From CALGFI01 sp963786805 (GTDB lineage: Bacteria; Actinomycetota; UBA4738; HRBIN12), in NCBI GenBank assembly GCA_963786805.1, contig CAWBAK010000004.1, forward strand, positions 248,001 to 312,000: a stretch of DNA of 64,000 nucleotides, given 5' to 3'. The notes beneath the pieces were generated by a model that saw nothing but the letters and a program-made list of their open reading frames with translations, did no database searches and was not told the origin of the DNA. Of the stretch, positions 34,914 through 43,700 are shown piece by piece. The position numbers were made by a program, and so were the translations under genes. The first letter of the stretch is position 1; every line of letters begins with the position of its first letter.

Positions 34914-35888
34914 TCACTCGTTGCCCTGCAGGTACGCGAGCGCCTCGGCGAAGGTCTCGACCGGCACCAGCTCGATCTCGGGATCGCCTGCGGAGCGCGC
35001 CTCCTCGACGTTGGAGCTCGGGAGCATGAGGACGGTTGCGCCCGCGCTCTCCGCGGCGATGACCTTGTCCGCGGCACCACCGATCGGGAAGACCGTGCCG
35101 TCGATGCCGAGCTGTCCGGTGCTGGCGATCGTCCGCCCACCGGTCAGATCGCCGGGAGTGAGGAGGTCGTACAGCGCGAGCGCCCACGCGAGTCCGGCGG
35201 ACGGGCCGCCGATCGCACCGCTTTGGATACGCACGTCGAACGGGAAGCTCTCGATCATCGAGACGCCGACCAGCGGTCGCTCGCTGCCGCCGCACGGCTC
35301 GCGGACCAGGGACACCGTCTCGGGTTCACCGTCCACGGTCACGTCGAACGTGAGCCGCGCCCCCGACGCCGTCCCTCGGATCGTACGACGCGCGTCCCCG
35401 ACGTCGTCCACCTCGGTTCCGTCGATCGCCTGCACGATGTCCCCGGGAAACAGCTCGCCGTCGGCCGCGCATCCTTCGACCACGCTCTCGATCAGGACGC
35501 CGTCGCCGTGTTCCTCCGGGTAGTCCGTCAGCTCGTCCAGCACGACGAACGCGGCATCGAGCTTGCTCTGGTCCATCTGCGAGATCGACCGCTCGCGCTC
35601 CTGCTCGGGCGTCTCGCCCGGCGCGAAGAGCTCGTCACGAGGAACCACCGACACGACCGGGTCCAGCCACGCGACGACGATCCCGTACGCGGTGAGCTGG
35701 TCGAAGCGAACGGAGGTGAGCACGAAGCTCCCCTCGGACTCGTAGCGCGGGCGATCGTCGAACCGGATGAGCGGCTGCACGGCTTTCGCGGGTCCCGGGC
35801 CGATCGAGTAGTAGGGCAGGTAGATCGTGAACGCCGCGAGCGCGGCGGCGAGCGGAACGACCAGCCAGACCCGTCGCAGGAAACGCAT
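34914..35888 (-). CDS. PDZ and Lon-like serine protease, membrane-anchored
   Basis: A 324-residue protein of the YlbL/Lon-like S16 family: an N-terminal signal anchor (about residues 7-26), a PDZ domain (about 135-200, GVLIESVVEGCAADGELFPGD) and a C-terminal S16 protease domain. The catalytic Ser is in IGGPSAGLAWAL (about residue 228) and the catalytic Lys in GGAADKVIAAE (about 271). It cleaves unknown extracytoplasmic or membrane proteins. ATG 35888 follows TACCAT (35895-35900, minus strand) by 6 nt, predicting a leaderless mRNA. Confidence 0.92.
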   Translation of the reverse strand: MRFLRRVWLVVPLAAALAAFTIYLPYYSIGPGPAKAVQPLIRFDDRPRYESEGSFVLTSVRFDQLTAYGIVVAWLDPVVSVVPRDELFAPGETPEQERERSISQMDQSKLDAAFVVLDELTDYPEEHGDGVLIESVVEGCAADGELFPGDIVQAIDGTEVDDVGDARRTIRGTASGARLTFDVTVDGEPETVSLVREPCGGSERPLVGVSMIESFPFDVRIQSGAIGGPSAGLAWALALYDLLTPGDLTGGRTIASTGQLGIDGTVFPIGGAADKVIAAESAGATVLMLPSSNVEEARSAGDPEIELVPVETFAEALAYLQGNE

Positions 35889-35950
35889 CCACCGATGGTA
35901 CGTGCTGGTTTCGGGGGAACCGGTCCGGGTAGGCTGCGGTCTGATCCGCG

Positions 35951-36277
35951 TTGGGTTACTTCATCGTCGTCGTGGTGTCCGTCCTCGTCGGAAGCGGCGT
36001 CTACGCGGCCACGCTCCGAGCTGCGCGTGAAGAGACCGTCGCCGCCGGGTTCGAGGGCCGTTCGACCGAGTCCTCCGGCGCGGCCGACGTCCCCGCTGCC
36101 GGCCCCGGCTACACGTACCTGCGCGTCGGGGTCCGCGGGCCGTCTTGGCAGGACCGGGTCGTGGGGTTCGTCGGCCTCCTGGTTCTGCTCGGCGTGTCGA
36201 CGGTGACGCTCGCGTTCGGGATCTACCAGCTCGGGCACATCCTCAACGTGACGATCGAGAACTTCTTCACGAAGTGA
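35951..36277 (+). CDS. Small two-helix membrane protein
   Basis: A 108-residue protein with an N-terminal membrane helix (GYFIVVVVSVLVGSGVYAATL, given in part as residues 2-19), a Ser/Ala/Gly loop, and a second helix at about residues 73-95 (VGFVGLLVLLGVSTVTLAFG). No family is recognised. The start is uncertain: TTG 35951 is the best fit, 15 nt behind a TAGGCT box (35930-35935). It is divergent from the PDZ protease gene and convergent with the DUF1028 gene (7 bp between ends). Confidence 0.55.
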   Translation: MGYFIVVVVSVLVGSGVYAATLRAAREETVAAGFEGRSTESSGAADVPAAGPGYTYLRVGVRGPSWQDRVVGFVGLLVLLGVSTVTLAFGIYQLGHILNVTIENFFTK

Positions 36278-36284
36278 CGCGAGG

Positions 36285-37146
36285 TCACGAGACCTCGGGC
36301 GTGATGTCGCGGAGCTCTCGGACGAGCATCTCCGACAGCTGGTCGTCGTCCCGAAGGCGGCCCTCGAGGTTGTACGCGCCCGCGAACTCGCCGAGACCGT
36401 TCCGCGTGGGATCGTCGAGGACCCCGGTCGGCGCATCCGAGTAGATCCCCCGCGCGGCGAGACGGCGCTGGATCTCTTGCACGAGCTCGGGGGTCGCAGG
36501 CATGAGCGGGTCGTTTCGAACCAGGACCTCTCGGTCGTAGACGGTGAACACTCGAGCCAGCTCCGTGACGGCCTGCGGATGTTCATCGACCCGAACGTCG
36601 ACGTACCGATCGCTGCGGCCCTCGTACCCTCCGCCCTCGCGGACGACCAGCAGCGCGGCAGATTGCCGCCCGCGGCGATCGCCGCCGGCGTCGTCACCGG
36701 CGACGAGCGCGGCGAGCAGCCGGTCGACGAGGTCGCCCGTCGTACCGGTGAACGCATCGCCCATCGCCGCGACCACCTTCTCGCCCACGAGGATGTTCCC
36801 CTGGCAGGCGAAGCCCGGCCCGGTCAGCCCGCCGGCCCACTCGAGGCAGTCCTGCTCCCGTGAACGTGGCCGGCAGACCCTTCCCGTCGACGAAACCCGC
36901 CTGGCGGTCGGCCCGGCCCTCGTCGCCGTGGATCAGCTGGGCGAGGACCTCGGGGGCGGGTGAACCGGACTCCATCAGGTGCAGTCCCTGCGGACCGAAG
37001 TCGGTGTTCGCCCACGCCTGTGTCGCGACGGCTCCGACGCCGGCCCTCGCGTACGGCACCACGGCGCCGACGGCCAGGAACTTCGATGCGACGGCAACAC
37101 CCCAGTCGCCGGCTTCGGTGTCGGCGGCCACGATCGAGAACGTCAC
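36285..37146 (-). CDS. DUF1028 protein with C-terminal peptidoglycan-binding-like domain (one frameshift)
   Basis: About 286 residues after correction. The DUF1028 domain (TFSIVAADTEAGDWGVAVASK, given in part, to about residue 200) belongs to an Ntn-hydrolase-like fold; its activity is not established. The C-terminal 70 residues resemble the small peptidoglycan-binding domain often attached to it. An extra base at about 36850-36856 breaks the frame between GLPATFTGAG and CLEWAGGLTGPGFACQG. GTG 37146 overlaps the mreB stop (GTGA), so translation is coupled to mreB. Confidence 0.85.
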
Positions 37147-38150
37147 CGGCGTCTCACGAGCTGGAACGAGCTTCGGTAGTCGTCGAGGTGCTCGAGCATC
37201 GCTCCGGCTCCGATCACGACGGTTTCCAGTGGCCGTTCCGTGAGATGGACCGGAACCTCGCACTCCTGTGAAAGGAGAAGGTCGAGCCCGCGCAGCAGCC
37301 CGCCTCCCCCGGTCAGGAACATCCCCGTCTGGAGCACGTCGTGGGTGAGCTCGGGTGGCCCCTCGGCGAGCGCTCGTCGGGCGGCCTCCACGATCTTGCC
37401 GATCGGGGCGGAGATCGCCTGGCGGATCTCGTCCTCGCTCAGCCGGATGTCGATGGGAGCGCCGGAGCTGAGCTCGCGGCCCGTGACGACCGCGACCGCT
37501 CCGCGCGGGACCGGGAACGCCGAGCCGATGGCGATCTTGATCTCCTCGGCCGCCTTCTCGCCCACCGCGACGCCGTAGCCGCTCCGAACGTGCTCCTGGA
37601 TCGCCGCGTCGAGGTCGAACCCTCCCACTCGGATGGACAGGCCCGAGACGACGCCTCCCATCGAGACGATCGCGAGCTCCGTCGTTCCGCCACCGATGTC
37701 GACGATGAGGTTCCCGACCGGTTCGTGGATCGGGAGGCCCGCTCCGATCGCGGCGGCCAGCGGCTGCTCGACGAGGACGACGCCCTTGCCGCCCGCGAAG
37801 CGCACGGCCTCGTCCACCGCTCGGCGCTCGACCTCGGAGCTCTCGCTGGCGATGCAGGTCAGGACACGGGGCTTGGGGAACCGCGAAACCCCGACGCGCC
37901 GCAGCACGAACTCGATCATCCGCTGGGTGATGTCGAACTCGGTCATCACGCCATGCCGGAGGGGGCGGACGGCGACGACGTTGCCCGAACGGCCTCCGAC
38001 CATCCGCCAGGCCGCTTCCCCCATCGCCTCGACGTCGCCGGTCGTGGCGTTCATCGCGACGACGGTCGGCTCGTCGAACACGATGCCCTCGCCCTGACGG
38101 TAGACGAGCGTGTTCGCGGTACCGAGATCGATGGCGAGGTCGCGCGCCAC
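37143..38150 (-). CDS. mreB: MreB/Mbl rod-shape actin homologue
   Basis: A 335-residue bacterial actin that polymerises under the membrane and positions wall synthesis. The phosphate 1 motif is IDLGTANTLVY (about residues 6-16), phosphate 2 NLIVDIGGGTTELAIVS (about 147-163), and the adenosine motif MFLTGGGGLLRGLD (about 286-299). No mreC or mreD is next to it. Instead it lies between moaE and a DUF1028/peptidoglycan-binding gene, overlapping the latter. It could be a paralogue rather than the main MreB of the cell. Confidence 0.93.
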   Translation of the reverse strand: MARDLAIDLGTANTLVYRQGEGIVFDEPTVVAMNATTGDVEAMGEAAWRMVGGRSGNVVAVRPLRHGVMTEFDITQRMIEFVLRRVGVSRFPKPRVLTCIASESSEVERRAVDEAVRFAGGKGVVLVEQPLAAAIGAGLPIHEPVGNLIVDIGGGTTELAIVSMGGVVSGLSIRVGGFDLDAAIQEHVRSGYGVAVGEKAAEEIKIAIGSAFPVPRGAVAVVTGRELSSGAPIDIRLSEDEIRQAISAPIGKIVEAARRALAEGPPELTHDVLQTGMFLTGGGGLLRGLDLLLSQECEVPVHLTERPLETVVIGAGAMLEHLDDYRSSFQLVRRR

Positions 38151-38206
38151 TCAGGGACCTCCGCCGGGAACGACCGTGATCGGGCGACCTTCGCCCGGTA
38201 CGAGCG

Positions 38207-38641
38207 TCACGACCCCATCACCCACTCGGACTCGCCTGTGACCAAGTGCTCTTTCTTCCAGATCGGGACGTCGTGCTTCAGGCGCTCGATCGCGTGGCGG
38301 CACGCCTCGAACGCCTCGGCGCGATGCGCCGCGCTGACCGCGATCGCGACCGACGTCTCGCCGACCGCGAGCTCGCCGAAGCGATGGAGCAGCGCGACCC
38401 TGCGCAGCGGCCACCGCTCGAAGAGCTCGTCGGCGAGCTCCTCCAGGCGAGCGACCGCGAGCTCCTCCCAGGCCTCGTAGCTCAGCGCCGTCACCTCGCC
38501 GGCGTCCGAACGGTCGCGAACCGTACCCAGGAAGACGCAGGTTCCGCCCGCGCCGGGGTCGCCGACGAAACCGACCGCCTCCTCGGCTCCGATCGTTGCG
38601 GCGGTGACGCGGACGAGCAGGTCCTCACGCACGCGGCTCAT
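38207..38641 (-). CDS. moaE: Molybdopterin synthase catalytic subunit MoaE
   Basis: A 144-residue large subunit of molybdopterin synthase, which inserts dithiolene sulfur into precursor Z using thiocarboxylated MoaD. Conserved parts: GGTCVFLGTVRDRSDAGEV, LSYEAWEELA, HRFGELAVGETSVAIAVS and the active-site Lys region VPIWKKEHLVTGESEWV (about residues 124-140). ATG 38641 is the first codon of the conserved N-terminus. It precedes mreB by 56 bp. No moaD or other molybdenum cofactor gene is in the window. Confidence 0.94.
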   Translation of the reverse strand: MSRVREDLLVRVTAATIGAEEAVGFVGDPGAGGTCVFLGTVRDRSDAGEVTALSYEAWEELAVARLEELADELFERWPLRRVALLHRFGELAVGETSVAIAVSAAHRAEAFEACRHAIERLKHDVPIWKKEHLVTGESEWVMGS

Positions 38642-38668
38642 CCTAGCGACCGCCGTAGGATGGGCGGC

Positions 38669-39869
38669 GTGAGCCAGACCCCCGAGGAGAACCCGTTCGG
38701 CGTCCCGATGGGCGACATCTGGAACGACGTGCCCCTGTTCCGCGAGATCCAGCGGGTCCTGCTCTCCTCGAGCGGTCCCGTGAACTGGGAGCTCGCGCGG
38801 CAGGTCGGGATCGCCGCGGCCTCGTGGGGTGCGGGCGACACGGCGCCGACCGCCGAGGACCAACGGATGTTCGACGAAGCCGTTCGCGTCGCGGAGCTGC
38901 AGGTCGGCGCGTTCACCGGCCTCGAACCCCCCGGCGATCTCCCGAAGGTCCAAGCCGTGCGCCGCGGGCAGTGGGTGCAACAGAACCTCGAGGGTCTCCG
39001 CGACGTCCTCGAGCCCGCCGCGGCGAAGATCGGCGAGGCCGTCGCGCGTGCGCAGCGCGAGGTGCCGCCCGACGCGCCGGATGCTGCGGCGCGCGATGCC
39101 CGGCATGACCCAGCTGCTCGGCCAGCTCTCGCCCCTGCTGCTCGGTGCCCAGGTCGGCAGCGTCCTCGGCGGGCTCGGTCAGCAGGTCCTCGGCCAATAC
39201 GACATCGCCGTGCCGAGAGCCGAGGGCTCCGCCGCGCTCCTGTTCGTCGTGCCGAACATCGCGCAGTTCGAGAAGGATTGGAGCCTCGACGCCACCGAGT
39301 TCCGTACATGGATCGCGATCCACGAGGTCACCCACCGGTTCGAGTTCGCGCGCCCGTGGGCGCTCGCACGCTTCCGCGAGCTGCTGAACGACTACACCTC
39401 GACGTTGCAGCTGGACGTCGAGGGGTTGCAGCGACGGCTCGAGATGCTGGACCCGTCCAACCCGGAGGCGATGCAGGAGATGCTCGGATCCGGCGAAGGG
39501 CTGTTCGGCGCCGTGCTCGACGACGAGCAGCGCCTGAAGCTGAACCGGATCCAGGCCTTCATGAGCGCCGCCGAGGGCTACGGCGACCACGTGATGCACA
39601 CGCTCGGCGCGCAGCTCCTCTCCTCGTACGCGCGGATCGAGGAAGCGATGCGCCGCTATCGCGAGACCGAGGAGACGGATCCGGTCCTCGAGCGGCTGCT
39701 CGGGATCGAGGTCAAGCGGGAGCAGTACCGGCTGGGCAAGGCGTTCTGCGACACCGTGGTCGAGCTCACGGACGAGGCCACCCTCACGCGGATGTGGGAT
39801 TCGGCCGACGCCATGCCCTCGCTCCCCGAGATCGAGGAGCCGCGGCTCTGGCTCGCACGGAGCGCCTGA
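38669..39869 (+). CDS. DUF2342 zinc metalloprotease family (one frameshift)
   Basis: About 399 residues after correction; the actinobacterial zinc-dependent family sometimes labelled F420-biosynthesis-associated. The N-terminus NPFGVPMGDIWNDVPLFREI and GPVNWELARQV are signatures. After one extra base at about 39078 the frame continues PGMTQLLGQLSPLLLGAQVGS (in part), and the zinc motif is IHEVTHRFEF (H-E-x-x-H). No proteolytic substrate is known. GTG 38669 follows TAGGAT (38656-38661) by 7 nt; ATG 38660 overlaps that box and is less likely. It is divergent from moaE. Confidence 0.88.
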
Positions 39870-39946
39870 CGCCCGTCGGCGCCTGACGGCGGGTCGCGCC
39901 CGGCGTATCGGCGTGACCCCGCGATCCTTCGCTATCCTTCGCCGCG

Positions 39947-40720
39947 ATGGCCGTCGGCGAGCTCGTCTTCGCGAACGTGGTGGACGACCGGGTGTGGGAG
40001 GCCGAGCGGGAGCGCGGCGCCCCGGGCATCTATCTCCTCGGGGCTCCCGGGCTGGCGCTCCCGTTCCGCGTCTACCGGGCCTGGAAGGTGCCGACGGGCC
40101 TGGTGACCGAGGAGGTCCAGTTCTACGGACCGTCGGGCCGCCTCGTGTATCGGTGGGGTCCCGAGGTCCGCCGGATGCTCGGAAGCATGGACCTCACGGT
40201 CGCGGTCGACCGCATCGAGGACGCCGTGTTCGACGACACCGGTCAGCACCTCGTGTCGTTCGTGATCGACGGCGAGAACGTCGGCGAGATCGAGGTGCCG
40301 GTCTACGTCCAGACCGCCCCGGCCAAGCTGCCGAAGGAGGTCGAGGAGGGCTTCCGCAAGTCCGACGTCGTCTGGGTCGGCGTCGAGGTGAACGGGGTCC
40401 GCAGGATGGTCCCCGCGTGGTTCGCCTACAGGAACGGGAAGGTCTACGTGCTTTCCAAGCGCGAGCCGGGCCCGGAGGAGCAGACGATCCCCGGCCTTCC
40501 GAACGCGCCCGACCTCATCATGGTCACTCGACGGAAGGGCCGCGAGACCGCCCTCGGCGAGTACCACGCCGCCGTGCGTTTGCTCGAAGGGGCGGAGTGG
40601 GAGGAGGCGGCGAAGGCGCTCGTCGACCGCCGTCGCAGCCGCCCAGGGCCGCCCGCCGACGCGTTGAGCCGTTGGCGCGGCACCTGCGACATCGCCGAGC
40701 TCACGCCCGTCGTCGGCTGA
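39947..40720 (+). CDS. Conserved-looking protein of unknown function
   Basis: A 257-residue soluble protein I cannot assign. It has no signal peptide or membrane segment. The N-terminal half is beta-rich (GELVFANVVDD ... QFYGPSGRLVYRWGPEV). The part from about residue 140 to 210 (DVVWVGVEVNGVRRMVPAWFAYRNGKVYVLS, in part) has the look of a split-barrel flavin-binding fold of the PNPOx type, but the match is weak. ATG 39947 follows TATCCT (39933-39938) by 8 nt. The gene stands alone and ends at a perfect hairpin. Confidence 0.7.
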   Translation: MAVGELVFANVVDDRVWEAERERGAPGIYLLGAPGLALPFRVYRAWKVPTGLVTEEVQFYGPSGRLVYRWGPEVRRMLGSMDLTVAVDRIEDAVFDDTGQHLVSFVIDGENVGEIEVPVYVQTAPAKLPKEVEEGFRKSDVVWVGVEVNGVRRMVPAWFAYRNGKVYVLSKREPGPEEQTIPGLPNAPDLIMVTRRKGRETALGEYHAAVRLLEGAEWEEAAKALVDRRRSRPGPPADALSRWRGTCDIAELTPVVG

Positions 40721-40743
40721 GCTTCTCGGATCGCTCGGCGCCG

Positions 40744-40771
40744 CCCGAGGGGCCGTCGATAGCCCCTCGGG
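40744..40771. terminator. Bidirectional hairpin terminator
   Basis: A 10-bp perfect stem CCCGAGGGGC (40744-40753), 8-nt loop, GCCCCTCGGG (40762-40771), between two convergent genes whose stops are at 40720 and 40784. There is no T-run on either side. Position and perfection make a shared terminator the simplest reading. Confidence 0.7.
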
Positions 40772-40783
40772 AGCGCATCGCCT

Positions 40784-43700
40784 CTATGACGTCACCGTAG
40801 GACAGATGTTGGTACTCGCGGGATTGAGGATCTTGACGCATGTGATCCGACCCTGGACCGACGGTGAGATGGGCGTGTTGGTCTCGACGTAGTCGGCGAG
40901 GACCTCGTCCATCGTCTTGATCGAGGGCGTGTTCAGCACGCTGACCAGGTGCGGGTACCCGTCGCCGGCCATCGCCATGAAGTCGTTGATCGCGACCGTG
41001 TACGGACCACCGGCACTCGTGAGGTCGATCGGGGCCCCGGTACAGGTGCCGTCCGGTGCCTGCCTCACCGCACCCGTCACCCGGCTGCCGACCGTTGCAC
41101 TGATGTCGTACGTGAAGCAGAGGCCGGAGACCTGCGGGAAGCGGCCGTTCGCCGTCGGCATCGAGGAGACACCGTTCTCGAGCATCGTCTTCAACACCGC
41201 GCCGGAGACGGGAGCCGTCGCCACGACGTTCCCGAACGGCAACACGGTCAGCACCTGGCCGAGCGTGATCGGGTAGGGCGGCGGCGTGAACGCCGGACAG
41301 AAGTCGCTCGCGTTGTCGGTCGTCGGACACGTGAGGTCCGCACGCAAGCCCCCGGAGTTGGTGATCGCGAAGTCCACCGTGAACCCGGGGAACGCGGTCC
41401 GCATCGAATCGGTCACGACGTTGCCGAGCAGCGATTCGCACAGCCGGCTGTCGACGCGGCCGCACTTGTCCGAACGCGGGATCGCCACCGTGGAGGTGCC
41501 GATCACCGGGCTGAGGAGCGGTGCGAGCTCGGCGTTCAGCTCGTCGACCCGCGCCTGGATGGCCGGGTCGGGCGTCACCCCGATGGTCCACGGCTTGTGG
41601 AAGTCGGCCGTCTTGTAGACCACCGCCTTCGTGCTCGTGTCGACCACGAGGCGAACGCGGGTGAACCGCACGCCCTTGCTCAGGTTCTCGGTGACGAGGA
41701 TGCCGTTCGGCCGCGTCGAGACCACCTGGAAGTTCGTGTGATCGCCGAGCACGGCGTCCACGCCGGTGAGGGCGTCGGCCAGATCGACGACCGGACCCGT
41801 CGGGCTCGTGAGCGTTCCGGCCGTCGCCCCGTCGTGGCCCATGACGACGATCGTGTTCACGCCGTTGCTCCGCAGGCGGTTGACCTCCGCCTGAACGCGG
41901 GGCAGACGAGCCTCGACATGGAACGGGTCGAGCCCGCCCGGGAAGATGAGCGACACGAGGTCCTCGTTCGAGAACCCGACGAGGCCGAGCTTGACGCCCG
42001 CGAAGTTGAACACCGTGGACGGTGACCACTCGGGCGGCGTCTTGCCATTGGCATTCAGCAAGTTCGCCGAGACGATGGGGAAGTCCGCCAGCGGGATCAG
42101 CGTGTTCCTCAGGTACGCAGAACCCTTGTCGAAGTTGTGGTTGCCCAGCCCGTCGGCCGAGAAGCCCATCATGTTCATGAACTCCATCGTCGGGATGTCT
42201 CCGAAGAAGCTCGAGATCGGAGGCGTCGCTCCGACCGAGTCACCCGCGGCGACCGTGATCGACCCGTCGGGCGCTTCGCTTCGGTACAGGTCGAACCACG
42301 GTTTCAGGAACGCCGAGCCGCCGATCGGGAAGACCGGGTTCGCCGAACCCCCTCCCGCGAGGGTATCGGCCGCTTCCGCGAGCGGCACCAGCTGGCCGTG
42401 GTAGTCGCTGATATCGAGGATCGTGATCGTCTTCCACCGGCCGGGCGTCGGGAAGAGCTCCGTCAGGATCCGGCCACGCGCGTTCTGCGGCCCCGGGATG
42501 TCCATCAGGAACGCGATCGTCGGCGCCACGTCGACGACACGGATGCCCTCGACCGGGTCCTGCCTGCGGATCCCGGGTCCCGAGGCGACGAACGTCCCGT
42601 GCATGTTCACGTTGTGCTCGAGGTCGACCAGCTCGGGGAAGTAGCCGTGCTGCCCGAAGAACTGCGAGAAGGCGATCGTCTGTCCGCGTGTCGCCGCGTC
42701 GAACTGATACGGGGGCCGCAGGACGACCACGACGTCGCCGCTCCGGTTCGGATGCAGCGAGTCGCTGCCGTCGACGTCCCGGAGCTCTTCCTTCAAGAGC
42801 ACGTCCTCGACGACCTGCGCCCCGGGATTCGCCGGGTCGGTCAGGCTCTCGAAGGCTGCGACGATCTGGCTCCGTACCAAGTCGTAGTCGGCAGCCGGAA
42901 CCTGCGGGGTGTTCAGGACGTTGGTTGGGGGGCCGGTCTGAGCCGGGTCTCTGCCGGCGAGGTTCAGATAGATCTGCGCCGCCCCTCCGGCGTAACAGGC
43001 CTTCGCGAGCGTGGCACCGGAGGCAGCCTTCCGGCAGTTGCCCGTCTGCTCCGCCCCCTGGAGCCCCGCGTCCACCAGGACCTTGCTCGCGTTGACCGCG
43101 TACCACTGCGGCGCGAAGCCGTGATCGGAGCTGGCGAACACCGTCGCGTTCGTGCCCATCAGCTGCCGGGCGAGGCCGAGCGTTCCGTCGGCCTCGTGAT
43201 ACGCCGCCTCGATGTACCCCTCCCGCTCGTCGATCCGGCCATCGGGGATGTCGTCGTTCGTGAGGTCGTCGAAGTACGGGTTCGGATCGCCATCCATGTC
43301 CGTCGGCGTGACGAGACCCATGAACTGGTGCGAGAACTCATCGGTGACCGGGCTGCCGGCCATCAGCAGGTCCGGTTGCACGCCGAGACCGGGGATCGTG
43401 CCGCCGCCGAACTTCGGAACCGGAGCGGTGCCGAGTATGTACCTCAGGTAGGCCCAGTGCGCGTCGGCCCAGAACAGGCCCTGCTCGACATAGGTGTCCT
43501 CGTCGACGATGCCACCCTCGAGCGGGGCGAAGTCCGCCGCGGTCGAGGTGGGGAAGGTCGCGTTCAAGGTCTCCTCGAACGCCAGCGAACCCGCGGCCCC
43601 CAGGGCGTTGTACGAGGCGTTCGCGCGCGCGATCGAGGTGAAGTACACGCGGAACTTGGACAGGTCCGGTTCGATCTCGATCGCCTTGACGTAGAACCCG

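Noticed and set aside
33537..36206. 889-codon open frame opposite UPF0182 and the PDZ protease
   Set aside because: Low-complexity Arg/Glu/His-rich product covering two well-supported genes on the other strand.
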